A stretch of DNA of 36,291 nucleotides from a bacterium (GCA_021780375.1 JAJXYT010000134.1:1-36291); one strand, 5' to 3'; counted from the first letter of the stretch, positions 8,015 to 18,219 are shown. Notes: generated by a model from the letters alone, not told the origin. Program-made: numbers and translations.

Positions 8015-11000
8015 ATGAAAACCTCAAACATCGCTCAAACCTGGTCAAAGAAAACCTCCGTGCCTTCGAATCAGCCCGTTGGCCTCAAGCGGCTCGGGTG
8101 GCTGCTGCTGTGCGCCGCCGGCCTTTTCGGCGCGGCAAGCGTTCAGGCTGCCAGTCAGACCTGGACGAATGCCCCGGCGGACAGCAATTGGGCCAACACC
8201 AACAACTGGGTTGGCCGGGCGGTGCCGGGTGCGCTCAATCAGACCGGCAATTCGGTGAACAACGATGTTGCCACCTTTAATTCGCCGATTTTCGGCACCA
8301 TTGGCGGGGCCGCAAATCCCATCAAGCCCGATGACGCAACCATCAATAATGATCGCAGCCGTACTTTAGGCAGCATTATCTTTGACACAGCGAACTGCGG
8401 CGCTTGTGTGTTCAACTCCACCAGTCCTGCCGTCCTGCCTACGACCACCAACCCGGAAACGGGCATCCTCAATTTGTGCCACAACGGCAGCGTCACGATG
8501 AACGCTACTGTGACCAATAGTCAGACGTTTCTGATTCCCATCCGCATCCGGCTGCCATCAAGCACCTGGGGCGTTTACAATTTTGTCAATAACGCCACGG
8601 ATCCATCGGTGGTCCTCAATCTCAACACGGTTACCAACGACAGCGCCAATACGCGCAGCACCACCTTCTATTTAGGCGGCAGCAATACCGGCACCAACTC
8701 CATTGGTTGTCTTTCGCGAGGCACCACCACGTCAACCAGCGCTATCGAAGGCATCGTCAAGCAGGGAACGGGTACTTGGATACTGCTGGGAACCAATGAT
8801 TTTTCCGGTTCCGGGGCAGTCATGTCGGTTAATGGCGGTCTTTTGATTGTTAAAGATCCCGGTGCATTTGGCGCCGTGGCGGCGGCTACCGTCAACAGCA
8901 ATGGCACCTTGGAAATCGACGGAGTCACTTTGAGTCAGAGCCGGCTCAACCTTCTGGGACAGGGCAGCATCCGGGTGAACGGCAGCGCCACGGTGAATGG
9001 CGTCAGTGTGGGCACCGCCACCGGCATCAGCGGTACTTTGGCCACTACGAGTTCCGGCGACGTCATGACCGTGCTCACCAACTCCGGCGGGTTGCTGAAT
9101 GATACCGTAGTTCATGTGAGCGGGCCAGGCACGGTTTTGCTCACAAATACTGGCACCTATGCCGGCAGTTGGTCAGTAGATGCCGGAACCCTTCAAATCG
9201 CCACTTCTTCCGCTTTGGGAACGGGCGAGAATGTGAACGTTTCACCCGGCGCAATGTTTGACGTGACGCCGCTCGGAACCGGAGTCACTTGGAATCCCAC
9301 GACTGTGGGAATCGGCGGCTCCGGCACGGGAACGACCGTTGGCTCCACAGCCGCTGCCATCAAAGCGGATGCGGCCGGAACCATTGATCTGGCAACGGGG
9401 GCAAAGAACATTAACCTCACTTTCACCCCGGCATCCACCAATGGCGACGCCAGCCATCCCGCGCTTTATATCGCGCAAGGCACTTTGACGCTGGGAAACA
9501 ATGTGTTTACCGTCAACAACGCCAGCGGGACTCCGTTGGGTGTCGGCACTTACACTTTGATTACGCAAGCCAGCGGCAATGTGACCGATGGCGGCGGGTA
9601 TTCGGTCGTCGTGACCGGCAGCGGGTTGGCCTCCGACGTCGTGGGGACGATCCAGGTTTCCGGCGGAAACGTCAATTTGGTGACGGTTTTCCATGTTCCT
9701 CAACCTTTGGTCTGGCAGGGTGGCAATCCCAACAGCACGTGGGATAACGGCGCGACGGCCAACTGGCTGAACGGCGCCACGCCCACGGTGTTCTACAGCT
9801 CGGACAATGTGACGTTCAACTCCGTTGGCTCGGCCAATTCCACCGTGACCCTTTCTGGCGGGCTGGCACCGGGCAGCGTGACGGTGGACACATCCGCCAA
9901 TGACTACACCTTTACCGGCGGCGGCTCGATTGCCGGCAGTACCGCTTTGACCAAGATCAGCGCCGGCACGCTGACGCTCTCCACCGTCAACAGCTACCTT
10001 GGCGGCACCGTCATCAGCAACGGCGTGGTTAAAGTGGGCGTCAACAACGCTGTGCCTGATGGAGCGTCGGGTGACGTCTCGGTTTATGGAACGCTGGATT
10101 TGAACGCGCTGAACGACACTATCAACGGCTTGAACGGCACGGGCACGGTGGACGACACCGCCGGTGGCGCGTCGGTGTTGACCGTGGGCAATAATAACGA
10201 CAGCGGAACGTTTTCGGGAACGGTTCAAAACACCGCCGGCGCGCTGGGTTTGACCAAGGCCGGCACCGGCACGCAAACCCTCAGCGGTGCCAATACTTAC
10301 TCGGGTCCCACGGTGATTAACGCCGGCGCGCTGAGAGCCGGCAATCTCAACGCCTTTGCCGACAGCCCGGTGACGATCAACGCGGGCGCGTTGGATTTGG
10401 GCACCAGCCTCGTGGTGAGCAACCTGAATGGGGCTGTCGCCGGTACGATTGTCAATAATTCCAGCGCCGCGCCGGTCACGTTATTCTCTCATGGTGTCGG
10501 GTCGGTGACGAGTTTGATCGCGGACGGCTCCGGCGGCGGCCCAGTCAGCGTTGAGGTGCTCGATGGCTCATTAACCTTGAGCGGGGCCAACACATACAGC
10601 GGTGGAACCTATGTCGCCAGCGGTGCGGTTTTGGCCATCGGCGTCCGAAACCCGGGCGGCAGCGGCCAGGCGGGCTCGGGTGGCATTATTGCCAGCAATA
10701 ACGCCACGCTCACGATGCCGACGGCGGTCTCCACCTCGGCCGGCCCGCTCAACAGCATTACCACGGTGGATGGTGCCACCGTGACCTTTGCCTCCGGCGA
10801 GACCGCCAACAGTTGGGCCGGCCAGTTCATCGGAAGCGCCACGGCCACAAACATCTTCGTCAATGGCAACGCTACCATCAGCGGCGCGATGTCGTTCTCG
10901 AATTTCCTCGGGACAGTGATTATCACCAATGGAGAAGTCCGTATCTATAGACAAGGCACTCCACCCGACGCGGGCGGCGATAATACCTCTTTTGTCTTCC

Positions 11001-12091
11001 TCAATGGCGGCGGTATGTTCACCCGCGAGAATGAAGTCGTTCATCTGGGCGCTTTGTCGGGCAATGGCGTCATTACTATGCCCTCAAATCCCATTACGGG
11101 CACAAATGATACCCCGGGCACCTACCTGATCGGCGGCAAGAATGTAAACAGCGATTTCGCCGGCAGCATTTCCGGTTCAAATAACATCGTCAAAATCGGA
11201 ACCGGCACGTTGACGCTGGTCGGTGGTTTCAGCACAAACGTGACAACCCCCGACGGATTCACCTATTACACAAATGTAGTTGCCACCAATCTTCTTTACT
11301 ATACGGGGAACACGACGATCAGCAACGGCGTCCTGGCATTAACGGCGCCCGATTTGCTGACCAATTCGTCTTCTATCACTCTGGCCTCGGCATCGGCGGT
11401 GCTGGACGCGTCCTCAATGGGATATGTTGATCCCGTTACAACTAACCTGGTTACCAATGGTGTCTTCGAGGTGGTGTCCGGCCAGACATTGCAGGGCATG
11501 GGAACACTGAACGGATACCTCCTGGCGGACGCCGGCTCTTCGTTTAACGTCGGCCGGCCGGTGGGCAGCTTCACCGTCACCAGCAACGCCGAATTGGCTG
11601 GGGCGGTGACGATGAATGTCAATGCCACAAACACTCCCGACTGCAGCGAGCTGATGGCGCCGGGCTTCACGATTGACTCCACGGCGTCGCTGGTGGTGAC
11701 GAATCTTGGGCCCGAACAGGCAGCCACGTTCCAACTGTTCAATCATCCGGTAAACTTCAGTTCGGTGACGCTGCCGACGCTGAGCGGCACCAATTCCTGG
11801 ATCAACAACCTGACTGTGAACGGTTCGATCACCATGGTCGCACCGGCGCCTGTACCGCCCACCCCGACCATCACCCATATCGGATTAAGCGGGACGACGC
11901 TGAGTATTACGGCCACCAACGGTGCGGCGAACGGCACGTATGTATTGCTGGAAAGCACGAACCTAGCCACACCGCTGACCAATTGGGTGCAGGTGGTAAC
12001 CGGCGCATTTGATGCCAGTGGGAATCTCAATCTGTCCACGAACATCGTTGATCCGGCGGTGCCGCAGGAGTTCTATCTCCTGTCACAGTAG
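8015..12091 (+). CDS. Secreted beta-strand-repeat (PATR) protein with shared C-terminal domain
   Basis: Surface or secreted protein of 1358 residues. ATG 8015 gives a long n-region followed by a hydrophobic segment and cleavage site (LGWLLLCAAGLFGAASVQA). The body is a Gly/Thr/Asn/Ser-rich beta-helix-like chain with at least five 'passenger-associated transport repeat' units, near residues 251 (GTGTWILLGTNDFSGSG), 646 (AGTLTLSTVNSYLGGT), 745 (GTGTQTLSGANTYSG), 850 (GSLTLSGANTYSGGT) and 1058 (GTGTLTLVGG). Despite the name of these repeats there is no C-terminal beta-barrel. The last 75 residues are instead a domain shared with the PL4 and PL9 enzymes downstream (STNLATPLTNW, then EFYLLSQ). Such proteins are abundant in Verrucomicrobia and presumed to be adhesins or scaffolds; the function here is unknown. 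Confidence 0.85.
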   Translation: MKTSNIAQTWSKKTSVPSNQPVGLKRLGWLLLCAAGLFGAASVQAASQTWTNAPADSNWANTNNWVGRAVPGALNQTGNSVNNDVATFNSPIFGTIGGAANPIKPDDATINNDRSRTLGSIIFDTANCGACVFNSTSPAVLPTTTNPETGILNLCHNGSVTMNATVTNSQTFLIPIRIRLPSSTWGVYNFVNNATDPSVVLNLNTVTNDSANTRSTTFYLGGSNTGTNSIGCLSRGTTTSTSAIEGIVKQGTGTWILLGTNDFSGSGAVMSVNGGLLIVKDPGAFGAVAAATVNSNGTLEIDGVTLSQSRLNLLGQGSIRVNGSATVNGVSVGTATGISGTLATTSSGDVMTVLTNSGGLLNDTVVHVSGPGTVLLTNTGTYAGSWSVDAGTLQIATSSALGTGENVNVSPGAMFDVTPLGTGVTWNPTTVGIGGSGTGTTVGSTAAAIKADAAGTIDLATGAKNINLTFTPASTNGDASHPALYIAQGTLTLGNNVFTVNNASGTPLGVGTYTLITQASGNVTDGGGYSVVVTGSGLASDVVGTIQVSGGNVNLVTVFHVPQPLVWQGGNPNSTWDNGATANWLNGATPTVFYSSDNVTFNSVGSANSTVTLSGGLAPGSVTVDTSANDYTFTGGGSIAGSTALTKISAGTLTLSTVNSYLGGTVISNGVVKVGVNNAVPDGASGDVSVYGTLDLNALNDTINGLNGTGTVDDTAGGASVLTVGNNNDSGTFSGTVQNTAGALGLTKAGTGTQTLSGANTYSGPTVINAGALRAGNLNAFADSPVTINAGALDLGTSLVVSNLNGAVAGTIVNNSSAAPVTLFSHGVGSVTSLIADGSGGGPVSVEVLDGSLTLSGANTYSGGTYVASGAVLAIGVRNPGGSGQAGSGGIIASNNATLTMPTAVSTSAGPLNSITTVDGATVTFASGETANSWAGQFIGSATATNIFVNGNATISGAMSFSNFLGTVIITNGEVRIYRQGTPPDAGGDNTSFVFLNGGGMFTRENEVVHLGALSGNGVITMPSNPITGTNDTPGTYLIGGKNVNSDFAGSISGSNNIVKIGTGTLTLVGGFSTNVTTPDGFTYYTNVVATNLLYYTGNTTISNGVLALTAPDLLTNSSSITLASASAVLDASSMGYVDPVTTNLVTNGVFEVVSGQTLQGMGTLNGYLLADAGSSFNVGRPVGSFTVTSNAELAGAVTMNVNATNTPDCSELMAPGFTIDSTASLVVTNLGPEQAATFQLFNHPVNFSSVTLPTLSGTNSWINNLTVNGSITMVAPAPVPPTPTITHIGLSGTTLSITATNGAANGTYVLLESTNLATPLTNWVQVVTGAFDASGNLNLSTNIVDPAVPQEFYLLSQ

Positions 12092-12105
12092 GACTTGAAA
12101 GCAGT

Positions 12106-12134
12106 GCGCCGGGCGATCCGCCATCGCTTGGCGC
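12106..12134. terminator. Intergenic hairpin after the PATR protein gene
   Basis: Two stacked 5-bp stems (GCGCC/GGCGC and GCGAT/ATCGC) with a 2-base internal mismatch close on a 5-base loop. It lies 15 bases after the stop at 12091. No T-tract follows, so it is at best a weak or attenuating terminator before the prepilin-like gene. Confidence 0.35.
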
Positions 12135-12159
12135 TCTGGAGATATGATAAATTTGAAAC

Positions 12160-13053
12160 ATGAGAATCACTGTTCGTGAAAAAATGGAAGCCGACTCGTT
12201 GAAACGAGGCTTCACGTTGATTGAACTGTTGGTAGTGATTGCCATTATCGCAATATTGGCAGCGATGCTGTTGCCAGCACTGGCGGCAGCCAAGAGGAAG
12301 GCATTGAGGATACAATGTGTGAACAATCTGCACCAGTTGTACCTTGGCGCCACAATATATGCCGGTGATAACAATGACATGTATCCGATCTGGGGCGGCT
12401 ATGATGCAGCGCATCCAATAAATGTCCTTAAAGGAGAACATTATTCGCGATATGTGTTTACGGGGCCAGCACCCCACACCAAAGTGTGGCCGACGCCAAT
12501 GACTCCGGGAAGTCCAAGTGGGACATGGGAAAACCTGGGCTATTTGTATGCGACCAGGGTCATTCAGGATCCGAAGGTAATGTGGTGCCCCACCTATAGG
12601 CAGGGAGGCGTAAATCCGTTGTTGGGGGTTGATAATTACTCAACTCCCAACTTTATGAGCACGGATAGTGGAGGCATTGTCCGGGATACTTATCAATTTA
12701 ACCCGCGACAAGAGAATGCACCCGCAGGTCAGTACACGCGCCGTTATCAGAAAGCATCTAATGTTCATCATCAAGACATATTCATGGTTGATTACATGGA
12801 GAATCCAACCGGCAACACAACTCCTGGAGTTCCGTTTACTCAGAAATATTGGTCTCATTGGCCGTCGAAAGGACTGAACGTTGGTTTCACGGATGGATCG
12901 GCCAAATTTGTGGCCATGTTAGGAAATCTTCCGGGCTCAACCGTGAGTTGTTTTGATGCGATATCACAGAAGCTCATCACGGATGAAAGCTCCCTTTCAC
13001 TCTTGCAATACAATTCGATCTTCAATTATGTTCAACAACACTATGGCCGGTGA
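12160..13053 (+). CDS. Prepilin-like protein with type IV/II N-methylation signal
   Basis: Protein of 297 residues with a type IV pilin/type II pseudopilin leader: basic residues, then the cleavage site G17 followed by [16 protein letters not shown], with the key Glu at mature position 5 (residue 22). The rest is a globular domain with Cys/Trp-rich patches and a C-terminal [19 protein letters not shown]. That segment resembles the H-x9-DG motif of the Verrucomicrobia/Planctomycetes prepilin-like family (DUF1559-type), here with a longer H-to-DG spacing. No other pilus genes are nearby. These stand-alone proteins occur in dozens of copies per genome, often beside secreted carbohydrate-active enzymes, and their role is unknown. 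ATG 12184 is an alternative start; neither has a convincing Shine-Dalgarno. Confidence 0.88.
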   Translation: MRITVREKMEADSLKRGFTLIELLVVIAIIAILAAMLLPALAAAKRKALRIQCVNNLHQLYLGATIYAGDNNDMYPIWGGYDAAHPINVLKGEHYSRYVFTGPAPHTKVWPTPMTPGSPSGTWENLGYLYATRVIQDPKVMWCPTYRQGGVNPLLGVDNYSTPNFMSTDSGGIVRDTYQFNPRQENAPAGQYTRRYQKASNVHHQDIFMVDYMENPTGNTTPGVPFTQKYWSHWPSKGLNVGFTDGSAKFVAMLGNLPGSTVSCFDAISQKLITDESSLSLLQYNSIFNYVQQHYGR

Positions 13054-13153
13054 TTTCGGCGCCTTCATTTAAGGGGCTGATGCCGCGGTAAAACCGGGTG
13101 GAGCCATCTGCCGCAAGGTGCTACAGCAGAACCGATTTATCTTCCGGCCACAT

Positions 13154-16100
13154 ATGAAGCCAGCCACAAGTAATATCGCCCTCATACTCTGCTCCCTCTT
13201 CGTAGTATTTTCCGCTCGGGCCAACATCCCCGGGGGAGGCACGGGTACCGGCCCAAACGTTACGCTCGTTAACAGCGGCAATGGGACCATCACCCTTGGC
13301 AACGGGATCGTTTCCCTCGTCTGCAATACCAACAGCGGCGCCATCAGCCAGATCAATTACACCTTCAACAACACGGGCAGCCCGCAAACGTTCAATCTGC
13401 TTTCCGGCGGCCATAACGGCGGCCAGTTGTATTGGGAGGACAACAACAATCAGGGGCTGACGTTTTCTTATTCCGTGATTTCCGATCCGGCCGGGAACGG
13501 GGGCAACTACGCTGAAATTGCGCTGACCACCACCACGGTCTCGAACATCGTCCTGGAGGTGCATTATGCGCTGCTGCGCGGCGCGACCGGATTTTACGTC
13601 ACGGCAATTTGGGCGCATCGCAGCACGGACGCCGCGTTTTCGTTCGGCGAGTGCCGCGACAACATTTACGCCGGCTCGATTTTCAACTGGATGAGCGTGG
13701 ACGCGCAGCGCAACCGGCTGATGGAAGTTCAGCCGGACGGTTCAGGCATCAGCGTGCTCGGCGCGCCGAAGGAGGTTTCGTTGTGGACGAACGGTATTTA
13801 CGCCGGCCAATACGAGGACAAATACAAATACAGCGCCGACTTCGGCGCGCAACGGGTCTGGGGCTGGAGCAGCGTGGGCGCCGGCGGTTACAATGTCGGC
13901 CTCTGGAACGTGTCGGCCAGCGTGGAATACTATAACGGCGGCCCGCTGAAACGGGAGCTGATGGAGCACATCGGCACCACGATTTTGAACATGCTCAACG
14001 GCGGGCATTATGGCCAGGGCGGCGATGGCAGTTTTGCCAGCGGCGAAGTTTGGACGAAAGTGTGCGGGCCCTATTTTATTTATTGCAACAACGTCGCCAA
14101 CACCATGACCGGCACGAACGCCGCGGCGCAGGCGCTGTACCAGGACGCGCTGGCGCAGGGCGCCGCCGAACAATCCGCGTGGCCGTATTCGTGGTTTGCC
14201 AATCCGAATTATGCGCCGGCCTCGCAACGCGGCGCGGTGAGCGGACAAATCGTCCTCCATGACAGCGGCAATCCCAATGCGTCGGCGTCCAACTTGTGGG
14301 TCGGCCTGGTGCGACAGCCGTCCACCACTTCCAGCACCTACGATTTTCAGGCCTGGATGAAACCCTATCAATTCTGGGTGAAGACGGACGCGAACGGCAA
14401 TTTCACCATTCCCGACGTCATCGCGACGAACAATTATACGCTCTATGCCTTCGGCCCCGGCGCGCCGGAAATTTTCATGTCGCAAAGCCAGACCGGGGGC
14501 AATCCGCCGGTGTTGTATGATGTGCCGGCGTCACCGTTCAGCGTAACGGTTACCGGCGGCGCGACGAACTATCTCGGCACGGTTACGTGGACGCCGGCGC
14601 GCGTGGGCGCGACGGTTTTCGAAATCGGTTATCCCGACCGTATGAGTGACAAGTTTCGTCATGGCGACGATTGGTGGGTGGGTGACATTGGCCCTGATCC
14701 GGCGGATCCCGGCCCGATCTGGAGCAAATGGCTGGAATATCCGTTTGATTTTCCGAGCGGGCCGGATTACGTCGTCGGCCAGAGCCGCTGGACCACGGAT
14801 TGGAATTTTGCCCAGCCGGTGGTCACCAGCAGCACGGGCACTTACAACAATTCCAGTTCGACGATCACGTTCAACCTCGCCGCCGCGCCGACGATCGGCG
14901 CTCAGGCTTCGCTTTACCTCGGCCTTTCCTCCGATTACTACGCGGCCATCATCGTTACCGTCAACGGCAGTAATCTGGGCGGCGTCAGCGGCGTCGTTGG
15001 CAGCCCCAACAACAGCATTCCGACGACGGGTTATTATCCCGGTTACAGCAAGAGCGACACGACCATTCGCGAAGGCAATCAAGCGATGGCTTCCGACGAG
15101 CGCATCACATTCCCCGCCAGCATTCTGCATCAAGGCCAGAACACCATCACCCTCGGCATCCGGCAGATCGGCGGCAGCTATTTTGCCGACCACGCGATGT
15201 ATGATTATATCCGGCTGGAACTGACCGGTTACATTCCGCCGCCGCCAGCCACCGTGGCCGCGTATGCCGGGAACAATGGCGATTTGATTTGCTGGCCCGT
15301 GACGCCGGGTGCGACCAGTTACAATATCCTGCGCTCGACCACCTCCGGCAGCGGCTACGTTTCCATCACCAACGGCGTTACCGGCCCGGTCTGCGGCAGC
15401 GGCTGGAATAATGCGACGTTTCTTGACACGACCGCCGTGAACGGCACGACTTATTATTACGTCGTCCAATCGGTCAATCCCGTCGGTGCCAGCGCCGAAT
15501 CTCCGCAAAGCTCCGGCGTGACGCCGGACGCGGGTATTTCCACCAGCGCGCCGGCCGCGCCGGCCGGACTGACGGCCGGCAGCCTTGGTCACCAAAGTGT
15601 GACGCTCAATTGGAGCGCTTCCCCCGGCGCGGATTTTTACACCGTTTATCGCTCCACGCTGTTCGACAACGGCGGCGGGGCCTCCAACGTTTTGGGCGCC
15701 ATCGTGCTGGCCAACAACGTGACCGGCACGGCTTACACCGACACGTCGCCGACCGACGGCAGCATTTACCGTTACTCCGTTGCGGCCACCGGCGCGGGTG
15801 GCACGAGCGGCATTTCGAGTCCCGCCGTCGCGGTGTCATTGCCCGTGCCGCCGGCGGGCGCGCCCGGCTCCTTGACAGCCACCCCGTCGTCGGTGACGAA
15901 TATTACCCTCAGTTGGTCCGCCGTGTCTGGCGCCGTCGGCTACGTGGTGCAACGGGCGACGAGTCTCAACGGAACCTACGTTCTGCTGAACAGCATCACC
16001 GAAACGACTTACACCGATCACGGGCTCGATACCAATGTGACTTACTACTACAAAGTCACGCCGGTAAACGCCGGCGGCATCGGGATAAACGGCCTGACGA

Positions 16101-16612
16101 CCACAACACCCGCCGCGCCTGCGAACCTGGTCGCTGTCGCCGGTAATGCGGAAATTTTCCTGGACTGGCCCGCCTCCGTCGGCGCCACCGGTTATGTTCT
16201 TCAACGCGGTACCAGCAGCGGCAACGAGCCGACCACTGTCGCCTCCGGTATTACCGGCACTAACTACCTGGACACCGGTCTGGCCAACGGCACGACTTAT
16301 TACTATGTCGCCAGCGCCACCGGCTCGGCGGCCAACAGCGGCAATTCACCCGAGGCCAATGCCACTCCCGGCCCCGTTGCCCCGCCGACTATTTCAAAGA
16401 TCGCCGTCGCCGGCGGCAATTTCAGTCTTACCGGCACTGGCGGATTTCCCACTGCTACTTACCATGTTTTGGCGACCACCAACCTGGCGCTGCCGGTGGC
16501 GCAATGGACCCTGGTGGCGACCAATCAATACGACACCAGTGGAGACTTTGACATCACCAACGTCATCAACCCGGCCTGGCCGCAGACGTTCTACCGCCTG
16601 CAATCGCAGTGA
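13154..16612 (+). CDS. Rhamnogalacturonan lyase, PL4 family, with FN3 domains
   Basis: Secreted lyase of 1152 residues predicted to cleave rhamnogalacturonan-I backbones by beta-elimination. ATG 13154 gives a clean signal peptide (MKPATSNIALILCSLFVVFSARA). The PL4 modules are in order: a catalytic super-sandwich (about 30-355), a small FN3-like domain II (about 370-480, GAVSGQIVLHD), and a carbohydrate-binding domain III (about 490-695, beginning near FEIGYPDRMSDKFRHGDDWW). Lys225 (in KYKYSADFG) and His285 (in GGHYGQG) are 60 residues apart, the same spacing as the catalytic Lys150 and His210 of the Aspergillus aculeatus enzyme. About four FN3 domains follow (about 700-1075), then the C-terminal domain shared with its neighbours (NLALPVAQWT, FYRLQSQ). 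The multiple FN3 domains and tail make it much longer than fungal PL4 (about 500 residues). The next gene overlaps its stop. Confidence 0.92.
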   Translation: MKPATSNIALILCSLFVVFSARANIPGGGTGTGPNVTLVNSGNGTITLGNGIVSLVCNTNSGAISQINYTFNNTGSPQTFNLLSGGHNGGQLYWEDNNNQGLTFSYSVISDPAGNGGNYAEIALTTTTVSNIVLEVHYALLRGATGFYVTAIWAHRSTDAAFSFGECRDNIYAGSIFNWMSVDAQRNRLMEVQPDGSGISVLGAPKEVSLWTNGIYAGQYEDKYKYSADFGAQRVWGWSSVGAGGYNVGLWNVSASVEYYNGGPLKRELMEHIGTTILNMLNGGHYGQGGDGSFASGEVWTKVCGPYFIYCNNVANTMTGTNAAAQALYQDALAQGAAEQSAWPYSWFANPNYAPASQRGAVSGQIVLHDSGNPNASASNLWVGLVRQPSTTSSTYDFQAWMKPYQFWVKTDANGNFTIPDVIATNNYTLYAFGPGAPEIFMSQSQTGGNPPVLYDVPASPFSVTVTGGATNYLGTVTWTPARVGATVFEIGYPDRMSDKFRHGDDWWVGDIGPDPADPGPIWSKWLEYPFDFPSGPDYVVGQSRWTTDWNFAQPVVTSSTGTYNNSSSTITFNLAAAPTIGAQASLYLGLSSDYYAAIIVTVNGSNLGGVSGVVGSPNNSIPTTGYYPGYSKSDTTIREGNQAMASDERITFPASILHQGQNTITLGIRQIGGSYFADHAMYDYIRLELTGYIPPPPATVAAYAGNNGDLICWPVTPGATSYNILRSTTSGSGYVSITNGVTGPVCGSGWNNATFLDTTAVNGTTYYYVVQSVNPVGASAESPQSSGVTPDAGISTSAPAAPAGLTAGSLGHQSVTLNWSASPGADFYTVYRSTLFDNGGGASNVLGAIVLANNVTGTAYTDTSPTDGSIYRYSVAATGAGGTSGISSPAVAVSLPVPPAGAPGSLTATPSSVTNITLSWSAVSGAVGYVVQRATSLNGTYVLLNSITETTYTDHGLDTNVTYYYKVTPVNAGGIGINGLTTTTPAAPANLVAVAGNAEIFLDWPASVGATGYVLQRGTSSGNEPTTVASGITGTNYLDTGLANGTTYYYVASATGSAANSGNSPEANATPGPVAPPTISKIAVAGGNFSLTGTGGFPTATYHVLATTNLALPVAQWTLVATNQYDTSGDFDITNVINPAWPQTFYRLQSQ

Positions 16613-18219
16613 TGCCGTTCGTAACAGAACGGTCGAGCCAATCAACCGTGGCGCCTGCCGTCGCCGGGCTTCCCTTGACCTTGAAAATGGCGTTGGCAAT
16701 CGGGATCTGGCTCTCAGCCAATTCCGCTTTTTCGGCAACGTGGTTCGTCGCCACCAACGGTCTGGACTCCAACGACGGTTCCAGCAACAGTCCGTTTGCC
16801 ACCCTCATGAAAGCGCAGGCGGCGGCGTCATCCGGCGACACGGTGTATTTGCGCGGCGGCACTTACTCTCTGGACAACTCGAATCTCACGGCGACGAACA
16901 GTCCCTGGGCCATCGTCAACGACCTCACCAGGAGCGGGGTCAGTTACCTCGGTTATCCCGGTGAACTGCCGGTGTTTGATTTCTCGAACGTCAAGCCCGC
17001 CGGCTATCGGGTGACGGCCTTTCTGGTAACGGCGAACAATTGCGTGTTCAAAGGCTTTGACGTCGTGGGTGTCCAGGTGACGATCCAGACCAACCACACG
17101 CAGTCGGAAGATTTCCGGGTCGCGGGCGGGAGTTTCAATCGCTTCGAGCGATTGCGGATGCATGACGGCATGGGCAACGGCTGGTATCTGACCGATGGGG
17201 CGAGCAACCTCGTGTTGAATTGCGACGCCTACAACAACCGCGGCCTGGACAGCGGCTCGCTCGGCAACACCGACGGCTTTGGCTGTCATCCGGCGCATAC
17301 CTCCGGCAAGGGCAACGTCCTCGCGGGCTGCCGCGCCTGGTTCAACAGCGACGACGGGTATGACTGCATCAACGCGTTCGCCGCCGTGACCTTCAGCAAT
17401 TGCTGGTCGTTCTACAATGGCTACTTCACGAATTTCGCAAATTCGACCGGTGACGGGAACGGCTTCAAGTCCGGCGGCTACGGCGTTTCCGGAACCGCGT
17501 ACCCCACGCCGGTTCCTCGGCACGTCACCGAGTTTTGCCTGGCGGTGGGAAACCGGGCGAACGGGTTTTACGCGAACCATCATCTGGGCGGCCTGGACTG
17601 GTTCGACAACACCGCGTATGGAAACGAAGTCAACTACAACCTGCTTTGCAGCACGAACAACACCAGTTTGGCCTACGACGTGCCCGGTTATGATCAGGTG
17701 ATGAAAAACAACCTCGGTTACGCTGCCCGCTACGCCGAAGTCTCCAATCTGGGGACCTCCAACGACGTGACGTTCAACTATTTCACCCTGCCGCTGACCG
17801 TGACGGGCACGGATTTCATGACGCTCGACGAATCGCTGCTCACGCTGCCGCGCCGGACCAACGGCGATCTGCCTTACCTCGCGTTTGCGCAATTGACGGG
17901 CGGCAGCGACCTGGTGGACGCCGGCACGAACCTCGGTTTTCCCTTCGCCGGCGCGGCGCCGGACTTGGGCGCATTTGAATACGGCCTCAACCCGGCGCCA
18001 ACTTTGAAGCTCGTCCAGCCCGGAATGGATTTGGTCGTGGCCGGCAGTGGTGGTCCGGCCGGTGGCACGAATTATCTGGTAGCGGCAGGCAACCTGGCAC
18101 TGCCGATGGTGGAATGGACGCCAGTGGCAACCAACCAATTTGACAACGAAGGCAAGTTTGTCATCACCAACGCCATCCCGGCCGCACCGCCGGCGTTCTA
18201 CCGGTTGAAGTTGCAATGA
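16612..18219 (+). CDS. Pectate lyase, PL9 family, secreted
   Basis: Secreted pectate lyase of 535 residues, predicted to cleave polygalacturonate with calcium. The ATG at 16612 overlaps the PL4 stop (TGATG), suggesting translational coupling. An internal ATG at 16687 would give a more compact signal peptide (MALAIGIWLSANSAFSA), and either may be used. The right-handed beta-helix carries the PL9 signature: Asp221 in GNTDGFG, Asp247, Asp248 and Asp251 in NSDDGYDCIN (calcium site), and Lys286 in GNGFKSGG (catalytic base). The spacing matches Asp209/233/234/237 and Lys273 of Dickeya Pel9A within two residues. The last 73 residues are the C-terminal domain shared with the PL4 and PATR proteins (NLALPMVEWTPVATNQFD, FYRL). 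It forms a pectin-depolymerising pair with PL4. Confidence 0.92.
   Translation: MPFVTERSSQSTVAPAVAGLPLTLKMALAIGIWLSANSAFSATWFVATNGLDSNDGSSNSPFATLMKAQAAASSGDTVYLRGGTYSLDNSNLTATNSPWAIVNDLTRSGVSYLGYPGELPVFDFSNVKPAGYRVTAFLVTANNCVFKGFDVVGVQVTIQTNHTQSEDFRVAGGSFNRFERLRMHDGMGNGWYLTDGASNLVLNCDAYNNRGLDSGSLGNTDGFGCHPAHTSGKGNVLAGCRAWFNSDDGYDCINAFAAVTFSNCWSFYNGYFTNFANSTGDGNGFKSGGYGVSGTAYPTPVPRHVTEFCLAVGNRANGFYANHHLGGLDWFDNTAYGNEVNYNLLCSTNNTSLAYDVPGYDQVMKNNLGYAARYAEVSNLGTSNDVTFNYFTLPLTVTGTDFMTLDESLLTLPRRTNGDLPYLAFAQLTGGSDLVDAGTNLGFPFAGAAPDLGAFEYGLNPAPTLKLVQPGMDLVVAGSGGPAGGTNYLVAAGNLALPMVEWTPVATNQFDNEGKFVITNAIPAAPPAFYRLKLQ

Noticed and set aside
8700-11300. Repetitive sequence as a possible CRISPR or DNA satellite
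   Set aside because: The repetition is at protein level (PATR units) with variable spacing and divergent DNA; there are no regular repeats and spacers anywhere in the window.
12065-12082. CAGGAG/CTCCTG dyad at the end of the PATR gene
   Set aside because: It falls within conserved C-terminal domain codons and is only 6 bp; chance is likely.
16828-18216. Long minus-strand open frame (462 codons) opposite the PL9 gene
   Set aside because: It mirrors the codons of a clearly conserved enzyme, has no recognisable domain and no signal; it is a G+C-driven antisense shadow. The same holds for the long antisense frames at 3495-4937, 9242-10276, 14531-15595 and 34558-36240.
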